From assembly GCA_030531085.1 (NCBI GenBank), contig JAUNOM010000007.1:1-64000 (forward strand): 64,000 nucleotides of DNA, in the 5' to 3' direction. Position numbers and translations under genes: made by a program. Under the pieces are notes generated by a model. The model searched no databases. It was not told where the DNA came from and worked only from the letters and a program-made list of their open reading frames with translations. This DNA comes from Prevotellaceae bacterium (lineage in GTDB: Bacteria; Bacteroidota; Bacteroidia; Bacteroidales; Bacteroidaceae). Shown here piece by piece: positions 44,304 through 52,918 of the stretch (its first letter is position 1; each line of letters opens with the position of its first letter).

Positions 44304-45534
44304 CAAAAAACGGACATATATATCACGGATACAAAACCACTTCTTTAGGGATTTTCCCACAAGAGTGGGAGGTAAAACAAATTCGTGATATTGCGAAAGT
44401 TGTTACAGGCTCTACTCCGCCTACAAATGACGACACTTATTGGGGTTCGGAATATCTCTTTGTAACACCTACAGATATTGGAGATGCGAAATATATTACA
44501 GATACAGAAAGGAAACTATCACTAAAAGGTTTTTCTGCATCTCGCAAGCTACCTCAAGGCAGTATATTATTTACCTGTATAGGTTCTACTATCGGGAAAA
44601 TGGGCATAGCGCCAATAGATCTAACATCTAATCAACAAATTAACGCTATTATATGCAATGAGATAAATATTGAATTTCTTTTTTATAGGTTATTATATCA
44701 ACGAAATCGGATTAGATTATTGGCTGGAGAGCAAGCAGTCCCTATAATCAACAAATCTGCTTTTGAAAAAATACAACTTGTCATTCCGCCAATAGAAGAA
44801 CAGAAAAAGATAGTAGCGATATTGAGTGAATGGGATAAGGCTATTGAATTACAGACAAAACTCATAGAGAAACAGGAATTGCGTAAACGTGCCTTGATGC
44901 AACGTTTGCTAACAGGGCGTGTCCGTTTGAATGGACATTGTGGAATATGGAGAAAAGTCAAATTAAATAATTTCTGCGAGCGAGTTATTCGCAGAAATTC
45001 ATCTAACAATAAAAATGTAATGACTATTTCCGCACAAAAAGGTTTTGTAAATCAAACTGATTTCTTTAGTAAGACCATAGCAAGTGAAAATCTTGACAAT
45101 TATATATTTGTAAAGAAAGATGAATTCTGTTATAATAAAAGTTACTCCAATGGTTATCCTATGGGAGTCATAAAGAGATTGCAAGAAGTGAATGAAGCGG
45201 TTGTAACAACATTATACATCTGCTTTAAGCTTAAAAAGATGCAGACATAAACATTGACTTTTTTGAACAATATTGTGATTTTGGAGGTTTTAATAAAGAA
45301 TTGACAAAAGTAGCAAATAAAGGTGGCAGGGCGCATGGATTGTTAAATGTAACACCTACTGATTTTTTCAATATCAAATTGAAAGTTCCGTCTTTAACAG
45401 AACAAATTGACATTGTAAATATCTTAATAACAGCAGATAGAGAAATTGAATCAGCAAGAACAAAACTCTCAGCACTGCGAAACCAAAAACAAGGTTTAAT
45501 GCAGCAGTTATTAACAGGGAAACAAAAAAGTTAG
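44300..45534 (+). pseudogene. hsdS: Full-length hsdS broken by a one-base frameshift
   Basis: Frame 1 reads 316 codons (44300-45250). They cover the first recognition domain (GIFPQEWEVKQIRDIAKVV, GSTPPTNDDTYW), the central conserved helices (VIPPIEEQKKIVAILSEWDKAI, ALMQRLLTGRVRL) and about half of the second recognition domain, then stop. The rest of that domain and the distal conserved region (KGGRAHGLLNVTP, VPSLTEQIDIVNIL, GLMQQLLTGKQ) continue in the next frame to 45534. The break lies at CTTAAAAAG (45230-45238); adding one base to the A-run restores a protein of about 411 residues, normal for HsdS. It may be a mutation, an on/off switch, ribosomal slippage at tandem Lys codons, or a sequencing error. 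Confidence 0.85.
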
Positions 45535-45541
45535 ATCTATT

Positions 45542-46180
45542 ATGAAATATACTCAAACCTACACAGATATTTTTCTGAAAGAGAATATAATGCAACGTCT
45601 TAATGAGTTGACGTTTGATTTTGACAATAGTATTGCTAATATGGAATTGTGCATGGAACAATTCCATATTGGATTAAAAGAATGCAAGACAAAAAAACTG
45701 AATAATACTATTGTAGTATGGAATTTTGCGGGATTTATAAATATGTGTGCTATGGAGTTGAAGATATACATAAAATCAATAGTTTCTTCCACAAATGAAT
45801 GGGAAATGCGTACACATATTAAAACTTCATATTTGCTGATTCACAGTTTTTTTGAAACTTATAATACAATTCAAAAAGACTATTATGGATTAAGTTATCA
45901 TGAAGAAATCGGAAATAACTTTACCAACGATCTAAAAGATATTATAGTTTCAATTAGACATTTTCGGAAATTATATTTAAATAACATAAAGATAATTAGA
46001 AATAAAATTATTGCCCATTTGAATTCAGACATATCATACCACATTTCTACAATGGAAACATTCCAATTATCACAGACTATTGAAACATTATTTGAATTTG
46101 ATGGCATTTTAAACAAAATAGGAGCAGTATTAAATAAGGAAATGAAATATGTAATGTCAAACATTGACAAAATAAAATAA
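45542..46180 (+). CDS. Unknown helical protein with HEPN-like RNase motif
   Basis: The 212-residue protein is markedly AT-rich and predicted all-alpha. It is not recognised as a named family. Near the C-terminal third it carries IIRNKIIAHLN: Arg153 with polar Asn next to it and His159 six residues on, which fits the R-x4-6-H motif of HEPN RNases such as AbiU2- and AbiV-like proteins. It starts 8 bases after the broken hsdS and ends 33 before hsdR, so it is part of the operon. A nuclease role in back-up defence is a reasonable hypothesis only. Confidence 0.7.
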   Translation: MKYTQTYTDIFLKENIMQRLNELTFDFDNSIANMELCMEQFHIGLKECKTKKLNNTIVVWNFAGFINMCAMELKIYIKSIVSSTNEWEMRTHIKTSYLLIHSFFETYNTIQKDYYGLSYHEEIGNNFTNDLKDIIVSIRHFRKLYLNNIKIIRNKIIAHLNSDISYHISTMETFQLSQTIETLFEFDGILNKIGAVLNKEMKYVMSNIDKIK

Positions 46181-46212
46181 ATATATAGAGAGACGAAAAA
46201 ACATTTGTGTAC

Positions 46213-49200
46213 ATGAACAGAATATCATTCAAGGAAGAACATATCAGCAAAGCACCTGCTTTGGAATTGCTACAAAAGTTGGGATATACCTATATCTCTC
46301 CTGATGAAGCATTAGCGATGCGTGGAGGCAAGACTTCCAATGTTTTGCTGGAAGATGTGCTGCGGAAGCAGTTACGGGAATTGAACTCCATCAAGGCAGA
46401 CGGTTATAAAATTGTACGGTTTTCAGAGCAGAACATCGAGAATGGCGTGACAGCAATGCGTAATGTCCCTATGGAAGGAGGGTATCTCAACGGCAATGAA
46501 GCCGTATATAATATGCTGACATTGGGCAATACGTTTGAGGAAAGCATTGACGGAAACATAAAAAGCATGACTATGCAATACATTGATTGGAAGGAGCCAA
46601 AGAACAATGTATACCACGTTACCGAGGAGTTTGTTGTCACCCGCACCGGCACGGTCAATACCTATCGCCCCGATATTGTGCTATTCGTGAATGGCATCCC
46701 ATTGGTTATCATCGAATGCAAACGTCCCGATGTGAAAGGAGCGGAGGAGCAGGCCATCTCACAGCACCTACGCAACCAACAAGATGACGGCATAAGGGGA
46801 CTGTATGTATACAGCTCCCTTCTGTTGGCTATCGGCAACAGTTTTGGCAGCTATGCCACAACTGGTTCCGCCGCCAACTTTTGGGGCAAATGGCATGAGA
46901 TGTTCAACAGCAACGAGGAAGAGTTAAACTACAGGAAGACACTGCTGGAGATAGTAAATAAGGACAACGAAGAGATACGCACTCCTACTCCACAGGACGA
47001 ATATATTTATAATCTCTGTCGCCCAAAACGTCTTTTAGAACTGACCTATCATTTTACTCTGTTCGATGCCGGCACGAAGAAGCTGGCCCGTTACCAACAG
47101 TATTTCACTGTAAAAAAGGTTGTAGAACATGTAAGCGCCATAGAGGCAAACAAACGAAACGGCGGTGTGGTATGGCATACTCAGGGTAGCGGCAAGTCAC
47201 TGACAATGGTGATGCTGGCACAGATGATAGCAACAGAGATAAAAAATCCACGCATAGTACTGGTAACAGACCGTACCGACCTGGATGAACAAATCACAAA
47301 GAAATTCATGAAATGCGGTAAGGACGTTAGAAATGCAACAACTGGTAAACAACTCGTCGAACTGTTAGAGAGCGGAACGGATGCAATAATAACCACCGTC
47401 ATCAACAAGTTCGCAACTGCTGTCAAGAGAATAAAGCATCCATTGACCGATCCAAATATCTTTGTACTGATAGATGAGGCGCACCGTAGCCAGTACAAGG
47501 AATTGGCCGCACAGATGGAGCGTGTGCTGCCTAATGCCTGTAAGATAGCCTTCACAGGTACGCCACTGACAAAAGGTGATAAAACCGCCCGTACGTTCGG
47601 AGGTATCATAAAGCCTGTATATACTATCAATCAGGCTGTGAAGGACCAGGCTGTCAGACCTCTGCTATACGAAGGACGCATCGCACCGCTATCAGTTACA
47701 GAAGGTCCTATCGACAATTTCTTCGGTTATGTATGTGAGGACATGAGCGAAGAGCAAACTGTGGATTTGAAGAAAAAGTTCTCACGAACCGACATCCTGA
47801 ACCAGACAGAACAGCGTATTTACGCCATTGCAACCGACATTTCAAATCATTACGCAAAGAACTGGAAAGGCACAGGGTTCAAGGCTATGCTTGTAACACC
47901 CAAGAAACGTGTGGCTATCCTTTACAAGAAGTATTTAGACGAAATAGGCAAGGTAACTTCCGAGGTGCTCATCACTGCTCCCGATGACAGAGAAGGTGAG
48001 GAGACGGCATACGGGGATACCCAAGAGAATGTCAAGACATTTTGGAAACGAATGATGGATGAGCACGGGACGCCTAAAAAATATCAAAACAATCTGATAG
48101 ACAGGTTCCAGAACCATGAGGATCCAGAAATAATAATCGTCGTGGATAAACTGCTGACAGGTTTTGACGAGCCAAAAGTAGCCGTAATGTATATTGACCG
48201 CCATCTGTGCGGACATACATTACTACAGGCTGTTGCCCGCGCCAACCGTGTTTGCGAAGGGAAGGAATATGGATACATCATCGACTATTATGGCGTACTT
48301 AAAGAATTGGACGAGGCCCTCGGAGTCTATGCGGACTATGACGAGGAAGGGAAAAGCGTGTTCCATGATACCCTTACGCCAATAGACAACAAGATTGCCG
48401 ACCTGCCGCAAAAAAGCTCGGACCTTTGGGATATGTTCAAGACCATTCCAAACAAACGTGACATTGAGGCATACGCCCAGTCTTTGAGACAGGAAGACAG
48501 GAGGCACGAGTTTTATGACAGACTATCCGCTTTCTCGTCTGTACTGCGGCTTGCACTTTCAACAAAGAAATTTTATGAGACAACAGAAGAAAAGACTATC
48601 CAAAGATATAAGGAAGACATGAGAATGTTTGCCGAACTGCGCACAGCAGTACAGCTAAGATATTCCGACACCATAAACTACAAAAAATATGAGGCAAGGA
48701 TAGAGAAACTTATCAACCGGCACGTGGAAAGCGACGAGGTGAGAATTATCACAAAATTGGTAAATATCTTTGACAAAGACAACTTTCAAAAGGAAATTGA
48801 CAAAGTAGTAGGCACGGCAGCCAAGGCAGACACGATAGCATCACGTACCTCAAAATACATAACGGAGAATATGGATTCCGACCCTACCTTCTATAAAAAG
48901 CTCTCACAACTAATAAAGGAGACGATAGAGGCATACGAACAAGGCAGGCTGAATGACAATGAGTATCTTGAGAAAATGCAACTATACAAAGAAAATGTAT
49001 TGAACCATACAGACAGCGAAATGCCCGCAGAATTGGAGCATAACAATGCGGCCAAAGCCTATTACGGCATCACTCTGGAGAACTTCAAACGACTGTTTCC
49101 AGAACTTCCGGTCAAGGAAATGGCACTTGCCACGACAAAGGTATTCGACAATATTATTCGTAACGCTGTAATTACCGATGATACAGTAATTGTGGATTGG

Positions 49201-49356
49201 CAGGCAAACTTCGATATAATCGGTAGAATAAAAATATGTTTAGAAGACGAACTTTTTGATAATGTAAAGAGCAAATACGGGGTTGATTTTCCTTTCAATG
49301 ATATGGATATGATAATTGACGGCTGTGTGGATGTAGCAAAGATATGGATAAGATAA
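46213..49356 (+). CDS. hsdR: Type I restriction endonuclease subunit R
   Basis: Motor and nuclease subunit of about 1047 residues that translocates and cuts unmodified DNA. The N-terminal PD-(D/E)xK nuclease has the metal Asp in TYRPDIVLFVNG and the E-x-K in VIIECKRPD. The SF2 translocase follows: Walker A VVWHTQGSGKSLTMV, DEAH box FVLIDEAHRSQYKEL, motif III FTGTPLTKGD and the helicase C part VDKLLTGFDEPKV with LLQAVARANRV. A helical C-terminal region (about 800-1049) docks to the methylase. The ATG at 46213 is preferred over a GTG two codons earlier. The last 13 bases overlap the peptidase gene. Confidence 0.95.
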   Translation: MNRISFKEEHISKAPALELLQKLGYTYISPDEALAMRGGKTSNVLLEDVLRKQLRELNSIKADGYKIVRFSEQNIENGVTAMRNVPMEGGYLNGNEAVYNMLTLGNTFEESIDGNIKSMTMQYIDWKEPKNNVYHVTEEFVVTRTGTVNTYRPDIVLFVNGIPLVIIECKRPDVKGAEEQAISQHLRNQQDDGIRGLYVYSSLLLAIGNSFGSYATTGSAANFWGKWHEMFNSNEEELNYRKTLLEIVNKDNEEIRTPTPQDEYIYNLCRPKRLLELTYHFTLFDAGTKKLARYQQYFTVKKVVEHVSAIEANKRNGGVVWHTQGSGKSLTMVMLAQMIATEIKNPRIVLVTDRTDLDEQITKKFMKCGKDVRNATTGKQLVELLESGTDAIITTVINKFATAVKRIKHPLTDPNIFVLIDEAHRSQYKELAAQMERVLPNACKIAFTGTPLTKGDKTARTFGGIIKPVYTINQAVKDQAVRPLLYEGRIAPLSVTEGPIDNFFGYVCEDMSEEQTVDLKKKFSRTDILNQTEQRIYAIATDISNHYAKNWKGTGFKAMLVTPKKRVAILYKKYLDEIGKVTSEVLITAPDDREGEETAYGDTQENVKTFWKRMMDEHGTPKKYQNNLIDRFQNHEDPEIIIVVDKLLTGFDEPKVAVMYIDRHLCGHTLLQAVARANRVCEGKEYGYIIDYYGVLKELDEALGVYADYDEEGKSVFHDTLTPIDNKIADLPQKSSDLWDMFKTIPNKRDIEAYAQSLRQEDRRHEFYDRLSAFSSVLRLALSTKKFYETTEEKTIQRYKEDMRMFAELRTAVQLRYSDTINYKKYEARIEKLINRHVESDEVRIITKLVNIFDKDNFQKEIDKVVGTAAKADTIASRTSKYITENMDSDPTFYKKLSQLIKETIEAYEQGRLNDNEYLEKMQLYKENVLNHTDSEMPAELEHNNAAKAYYGITLENFKRLFPELPVKEMALATTKVFDNIIRNAVITDDTVIVDWQANFDIIGRIKICLEDELFDNVKSKYGVDFPFNDMDMIIDGCVDVAKIWIR

Positions 49357-50054
49357 AAGACAGAATAGAATACGGCTCCACTGTCATAGAATATGATATG
49401 GAGTTTGTCAATAGAAAGTCTCTTGGCATCTGGGTTCATCCTGACGGCTCCATATCTGTAAAGGTCCCAACAAGCGCCACATTGGAACAAGTACGGCAAA
49501 AGATACACAAAAAGGCAGGATGGATTATTCAGCAAAAGCATTTTTTTGAATCGTTCGACATACAGATGAAAGAACGCAGGTATATCAGTGGAGAATCGCA
49601 CTTGTATCTCGGACGACAATATATGCTTAGAGTTATTGAAAGTGACAGAAACGCCGTACACTACCAAAACAACATTCTGGAAATTGAATGCAGACATAAA
49701 AGAGACGCAGGCATCATCCTGCAAACATGGTACAGACAACGGGCAAGCACAAAATTCTTGGAATACGCTGCACCTATAATAGAGCGCTTCTCCATATATA
49801 ACGTAAAACCGCAAAACATCCATATCCGTAATATGGAAAAACGCTGGGGATACTGCACCATTAACTGTGATATATACTTAAATCCAGGGCTGATACGTGC
49901 CCCAAGAGGATGTATAGAGTATGTGATAACACATGAGATGTGTCATCTTGTACACAGAAACCACACAAAGGAGTTTTACGCTTTACTGACAAAGGAAATG
50001 CCGCATTGGGAGAAATGGAAGAACAAACTCGAAAGGATAATGTGTGCATTTTGA
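49344..50054 (+). CDS. YgjP/DUF45-type zinc metallopeptidase linked to hsdR
   Basis: The 236-residue protein is of the YgjP (COG1451, M48-like) family. The zinc site is THEMCHLVHRNHTKEFY: His197, Glu198 and His201 of HExxH, with His207 as the likely third ligand. Upstream is the family motif MEKRWGYCTINCDIYLNPGLI (conserved Trp-Gly region), given here as positions 164-184. The gene overlaps hsdR by 13 bases. Its association with type I restriction loci has been noted in surveys of defence islands, but its substrate is unknown. Confidence 0.88.
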   Translation: MDKIKDRIEYGSTVIEYDMEFVNRKSLGIWVHPDGSISVKVPTSATLEQVRQKIHKKAGWIIQQKHFFESFDIQMKERRYISGESHLYLGRQYMLRVIESDRNAVHYQNNILEIECRHKRDAGIILQTWYRQRASTKFLEYAAPIIERFSIYNVKPQNIHIRNMEKRWGYCTINCDIYLNPGLIRAPRGCIEYVITHEMCHLVHRNHTKEFYALLTKEMPHWEKWKNKLERIMCAF

Positions 50055-50254
50055 TTTTTATCCCGACACCCCCATTTTGACAAAATGTTACTTTTTCGGG
50101 CTTTTTGGTGACGTTTTGCTTTTTTGAGAATGTCGGCTTCACTTTGCATTCTAGAGGAGAAAAATTCGTTTTCATGGTCTTTGGAGAGCGAAAGCATGGA
50201 GTTTCGGGGGATTTGAAGGCTATATTTCTGCGAAAAGACGTTGATTTTATTTCT

Positions 50255-50289
50255 AAATGCCGTCTTTTACAGCGCTAAAGACGGCATTT
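50255..50289. terminator. 13-bp hairpin after the restriction operon
   Basis: AAATGCCGTCTTT and its exact complement AAAGACGGCATTT flank a 9-base loop. It lies about 200 bases after the metallopeptidase stop. It may end the operon or be a palindromic repeat. Confidence 0.7.
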
Positions 50290-50474
50290 GGCTATGAAAA
50301 AGCCGTCGTTTGGAAGTCTAAAGGCCGTCTATAGGAATTATTTCGCGGTCTTTTCAAATGACAGGAAACCGCAACAACAAGAATATCAACAAATTAATAA
50401 AAACGCCCGTAATTGCGCTGTACACGCCCGATGCAAGATAATTTTGAAACGATGGCATTCTCTGCGATTTGGAA

Positions 50475-50520
50475 AAATCAAAGTGTCAGAAAAAGAGGCC
50501 TTTTCCTGACACTTTGATTT
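50475..50520. terminator. 15-bp perfect hairpin upstream of the minus-strand run end
   Basis: AAATCAAAGTGTCAG and CTGACACTTTGATTT pair perfectly; the inner AAAA/TTTT may extend the stem. It lies about 75 bases beyond the end of the unknown minus-strand gene and is flanked by A- and T-runs. It probably terminates that long transcript. Confidence 0.75.
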
Positions 50521-50593
50521 CGCTGCATTCACCGGAGCGGTGTGTCTGTGTTATTATTCCCAAGGGCTACGCGCAGGAGCGTCCCCCCTACCC

Positions 50594-51298
50594 TCACACG
50601 GCCTCATCCTGCATTGTCTGCTGCATCGCCTGCAACATTGTGTTGAGGTTTTTCTCATTGCCACACACTGCGAGGAAGGCCTGCGTCAGGTCTATGTCGT
50701 CATCCATCGGTACGGGTCCGGAATGTAGCAGGCACTGCATATTGTCTATTAGCAGGCGGAACAGATATACCTGGTTTGTGCCTGTGGCGCCTTCAGCCTT
50801 TGCGGCCTTGCGCCCAGCGAAGAAAGCCTTCACCACCACCTGTGTCATGGCGCGCACCTCACGCTCACAATCACCGCCGGCCTCCTCAAGATATCCCTCG
50901 GGAAAACCCTCAAAGAAGTCCTCAAGCGACATCACTCTGCCCGACAGCAGCGAGGTGAAGTTGCGACGGTATTCTGTAACCATGTCCTCGTGCGCCTCCT
51001 CTGTGCGGCACACGTGGCGGAACAGGTCCATCGGCGTTTTCAGCGTTGGGGCCACCTCCGGCGAGCGTAAAATGGCTATCAGTTCCTCGGCCGTGTCGTA
51101 ATGTATGATGGCAAGAGGGTTAAAGAGTATGTCGAAATAATATTTTGAGATGTCCTCATAGTGCTCAAGCATTATCTGCTTGACACGCTGCGGTGTCATC
51201 TCCACCGCCTCCGTCTGCTGTTCCGCATTGCGTGACAGCACGCCTTCGGCAAAAGCGGCGAAGAAGGCACGGATAAGTGCTGGTTGCGAGTTTGTCAT
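50594..51298 (-). CDS. Hypothetical alpha-helical cytoplasmic protein
   Basis: The 234-residue protein has no signal peptide or membrane segment and is rich in Ala, Glu and Leu. It is not recognised. It looks all-helical throughout, with a Met/Gln-rich C-terminus (TMLQAMQQTMQ). It starts 17 bases after queG on the same strand and is the last gene of a long co-directional run. The reading frame is GC-rich and uses codons like its neighbours, which supports its being real. Confidence 0.75.
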   Translation of the reverse strand: MTNSQPALIRAFFAAFAEGVLSRNAEQQTEAVEMTPQRVKQIMLEHYEDISKYYFDILFNPLAIIHYDTAEELIAILRSPEVAPTLKTPMDLFRHVCRTEEAHEDMVTEYRRNFTSLLSGRVMSLEDFFEGFPEGYLEEAGGDCEREVRAMTQVVVKAFFAGRKAAKAEGATGTNQVYLFRLLIDNMQCLLHSGPVPMDDDIDLTQAFLAVCGNEKNLNTMLQAMQQTMQDEAV

Positions 51299-51315
51299 TG
51301 TTATACTGTTTGTTA

Positions 51316-52224
51316 TTACTTTATCTTACTGATGTTCCGCATCAGGCCGTCATACTTGGCGCGCTTCACCGCCGAGCCTTTAAATAGGGCGCGGTACTGC
51401 TCAACGGTAAGGGCACGCCAGTCATCGCGCGTCATGGCGCGCAGAGCTGCCGACGGCAGAAATTCATTCACCGTGGTCGGTGGCACATTATGATTGTGCG
51501 GACAGGCCTTTGTGCAGCGGTCGCATCCGTATATGCAGTTGCCCATCATGGCGGCGAGGCGCGGCGGAATGTCACCGCGGTTCTCTATGGTCTGGTATGA
51601 CAGGCATAGCCGCGCATCGAGCCCGTCCTCGCCAAGTGCCTTTGTGGGACAGCTGTCCATGCAGCGGTGACAGGAGCCGCACCGCGACTGCATCGGGGAG
51701 TCATAGCTGTCAAACTCGGCATCGGTGAATATCTCTCCAAGAAAGAACATACTGCCTGCGCCGGGGATTATCAGCTGCCGGTTGCGCCCTATCCATCCTA
51801 AACCGGCCTGCTGCGCCCAATAGCGCTCAAGTACTGGTGCGGTGTCGCAGAATACGCGGTAAACATCGAGCTCTAGACGTCGGGCCAGTGCGTTAAGACG
51901 CTGCTTCATGATGTCGTGATAGTCCTTTCCGAGAGCATACGCCGCGATGTCATGTCCGTCCGGAGACAGAAGCAGGGAAGAATCCGGTGCGTATGACATT
52001 GCAAGGCATATCATGCTCTTGGCCTCGGGCATCAGAAGTCTTGGGTCAAGGCGCTTGTCCTCGTGGTTGGCAAGGTATGCCATGTCCGCATTGCATCCCT
52101 GTTCCAGCCATCGGCGGTAGCGGTCAGCCGTGGCATCATCTACAGGCCGCAGCCTTACAACACCGCAGGCCGAGAAGCCAAGGTCTGTATATGTCTCCGC
52201 ATTAATCGAAGGTCTTGAACTCAT
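51316..52224 (-). CDS. queG: Epoxyqueuosine reductase
   Basis: Last step of queuosine synthesis on tRNA: a cobalamin- and iron-sulfur-dependent reduction of epoxyqueuosine. The 302-residue protein shows the family start GFSACGVVRL, YALGKDYHDIMK, the active region DTAPVLERYWAQQAGLGWIG, and two 4Fe-4S clusters: CGSCHRCMDSCP, then CIYGCDRCTKACPHN. The length fits the Bacteroidota form without the extra C-terminal HEAT repeats. Its start overlaps the end of the deacetylase gene by 23 bases. Confidence 0.95.
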   Translation of the reverse strand: MSSRPSINAETYTDLGFSACGVVRLRPVDDATADRYRRWLEQGCNADMAYLANHEDKRLDPRLLMPEAKSMICLAMSYAPDSSLLLSPDGHDIAAYALGKDYHDIMKQRLNALARRLELDVYRVFCDTAPVLERYWAQQAGLGWIGRNRQLIIPGAGSMFFLGEIFTDAEFDSYDSPMQSRCGSCHRCMDSCPTKALGEDGLDARLCLSYQTIENRGDIPPRLAAMMGNCIYGCDRCTKACPHNHNVPPTTVNEFLPSAALRAMTRDDWRALTVEQYRALFKGSAVKRAKYDGLMRNISKIK

Positions 52225-52813
52225 AGCCCTGTTCCTTTAGGTACCTCAATGTCGCGGGAAGCGCATACCTCAGCTTGTCTATGCTTTTCAGCGAGTCATG
52301 AAACGTGATGATGGAACCGTTACGGGCGTAGAGCACCACATTGCGCAGGACATCAAAGGCATTGAGCATATGAGAATAGTCGCGCGTGACAAGGTCCCAC
52401 ATCACAATGGTGTAACGGCGGCGCAGCATACGGTACGCTCCCAGCCACATCCATCCGTGCGGCGGACGGAAGAGGTGCGAGTGTATAAGTTTATTGGCCT
52501 TCTCCGTGTTCTGACAATAATAATGTATGGTATGCCTCAGGCTGCCCAGATGATTGTACGTGTGGTTGCCCACCTGATGCCCCTCCGCCACAATGCGGTC
52601 GTAGAGTTCGGGATGGCGCTTCACGTTCTCGCCAACCATGAAGAACGTTGCCTTCACCCCGTACTCCTTCAATGTGTCAAGAATGAAGGGGGTTGCCTCC
52701 GGAATAGGCCCGTCATCAAAGGTCAGGTAGACGGCGTGCTCTGTAGGGTCCATGCGCCAGAGTGCTTTGGGATATATCCAGCGAAGCCATTTTGACGGCT
52801 GTTCTATAAACAT
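52202..52813 (-). CDS. Polysaccharide deacetylase (NodB homology) family protein
   Basis: The 203-residue protein has the NodB motifs in order: motif 1 YLTFDDGP with catalytic and metal Asp, motif 2 EGHQVGNHTYNH with metal His residues, motif 3 LFRPPHGW, motif 4 MWDLVTRDY and motif 5 IITFHDS. It should remove N-acetyl (or other acyl) groups from a cell-envelope polysaccharide. The ATG at 52813 was chosen because the 28 upstream residues lack family similarity. No signal peptide is evident. It overlaps queG by 23 bases. Confidence 0.88.
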   Translation of the reverse strand: MFIEQPSKWLRWIYPKALWRMDPTEHAVYLTFDDGPIPEATPFILDTLKEYGVKATFFMVGENVKRHPELYDRIVAEGHQVGNHTYNHLGSLRHTIHYYCQNTEKANKLIHSHLFRPPHGWMWLGAYRMLRRRYTIVMWDLVTRDYSHMLNAFDVLRNVVLYARNGSIITFHDSLKSIDKLRYALPATLRYLKEQGYEFKTFD

Positions 52814-52918
52814 AGTATTTGTATATTTACAGAAATGTTGCAAGTCATAACAGCCGGCAGACAACCGTCCGCGCAAGCCGTATATAACCTGCAACAAATC
52901 CTATCGGTTCATATTCCT

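Larger units (their letters stand above)
50055..50593. other. Gene-free stretch with several hairpins after the restriction operon
   Basis: No credible gene is present in these 539 bases. It holds two long hairpins (listed separately) and several near-repeats of a GCCGTC(T)-containing segment. The stretch separates the plus-strand restriction operon from the minus-strand run that follows. Confidence 0.7.

Noticed and set aside
40622..45534. Invertible hsdS shufflon
   Set aside because: Both hsdS genes point the same way, no long inverted repeats link them, and no recombinase gene is present in the window.
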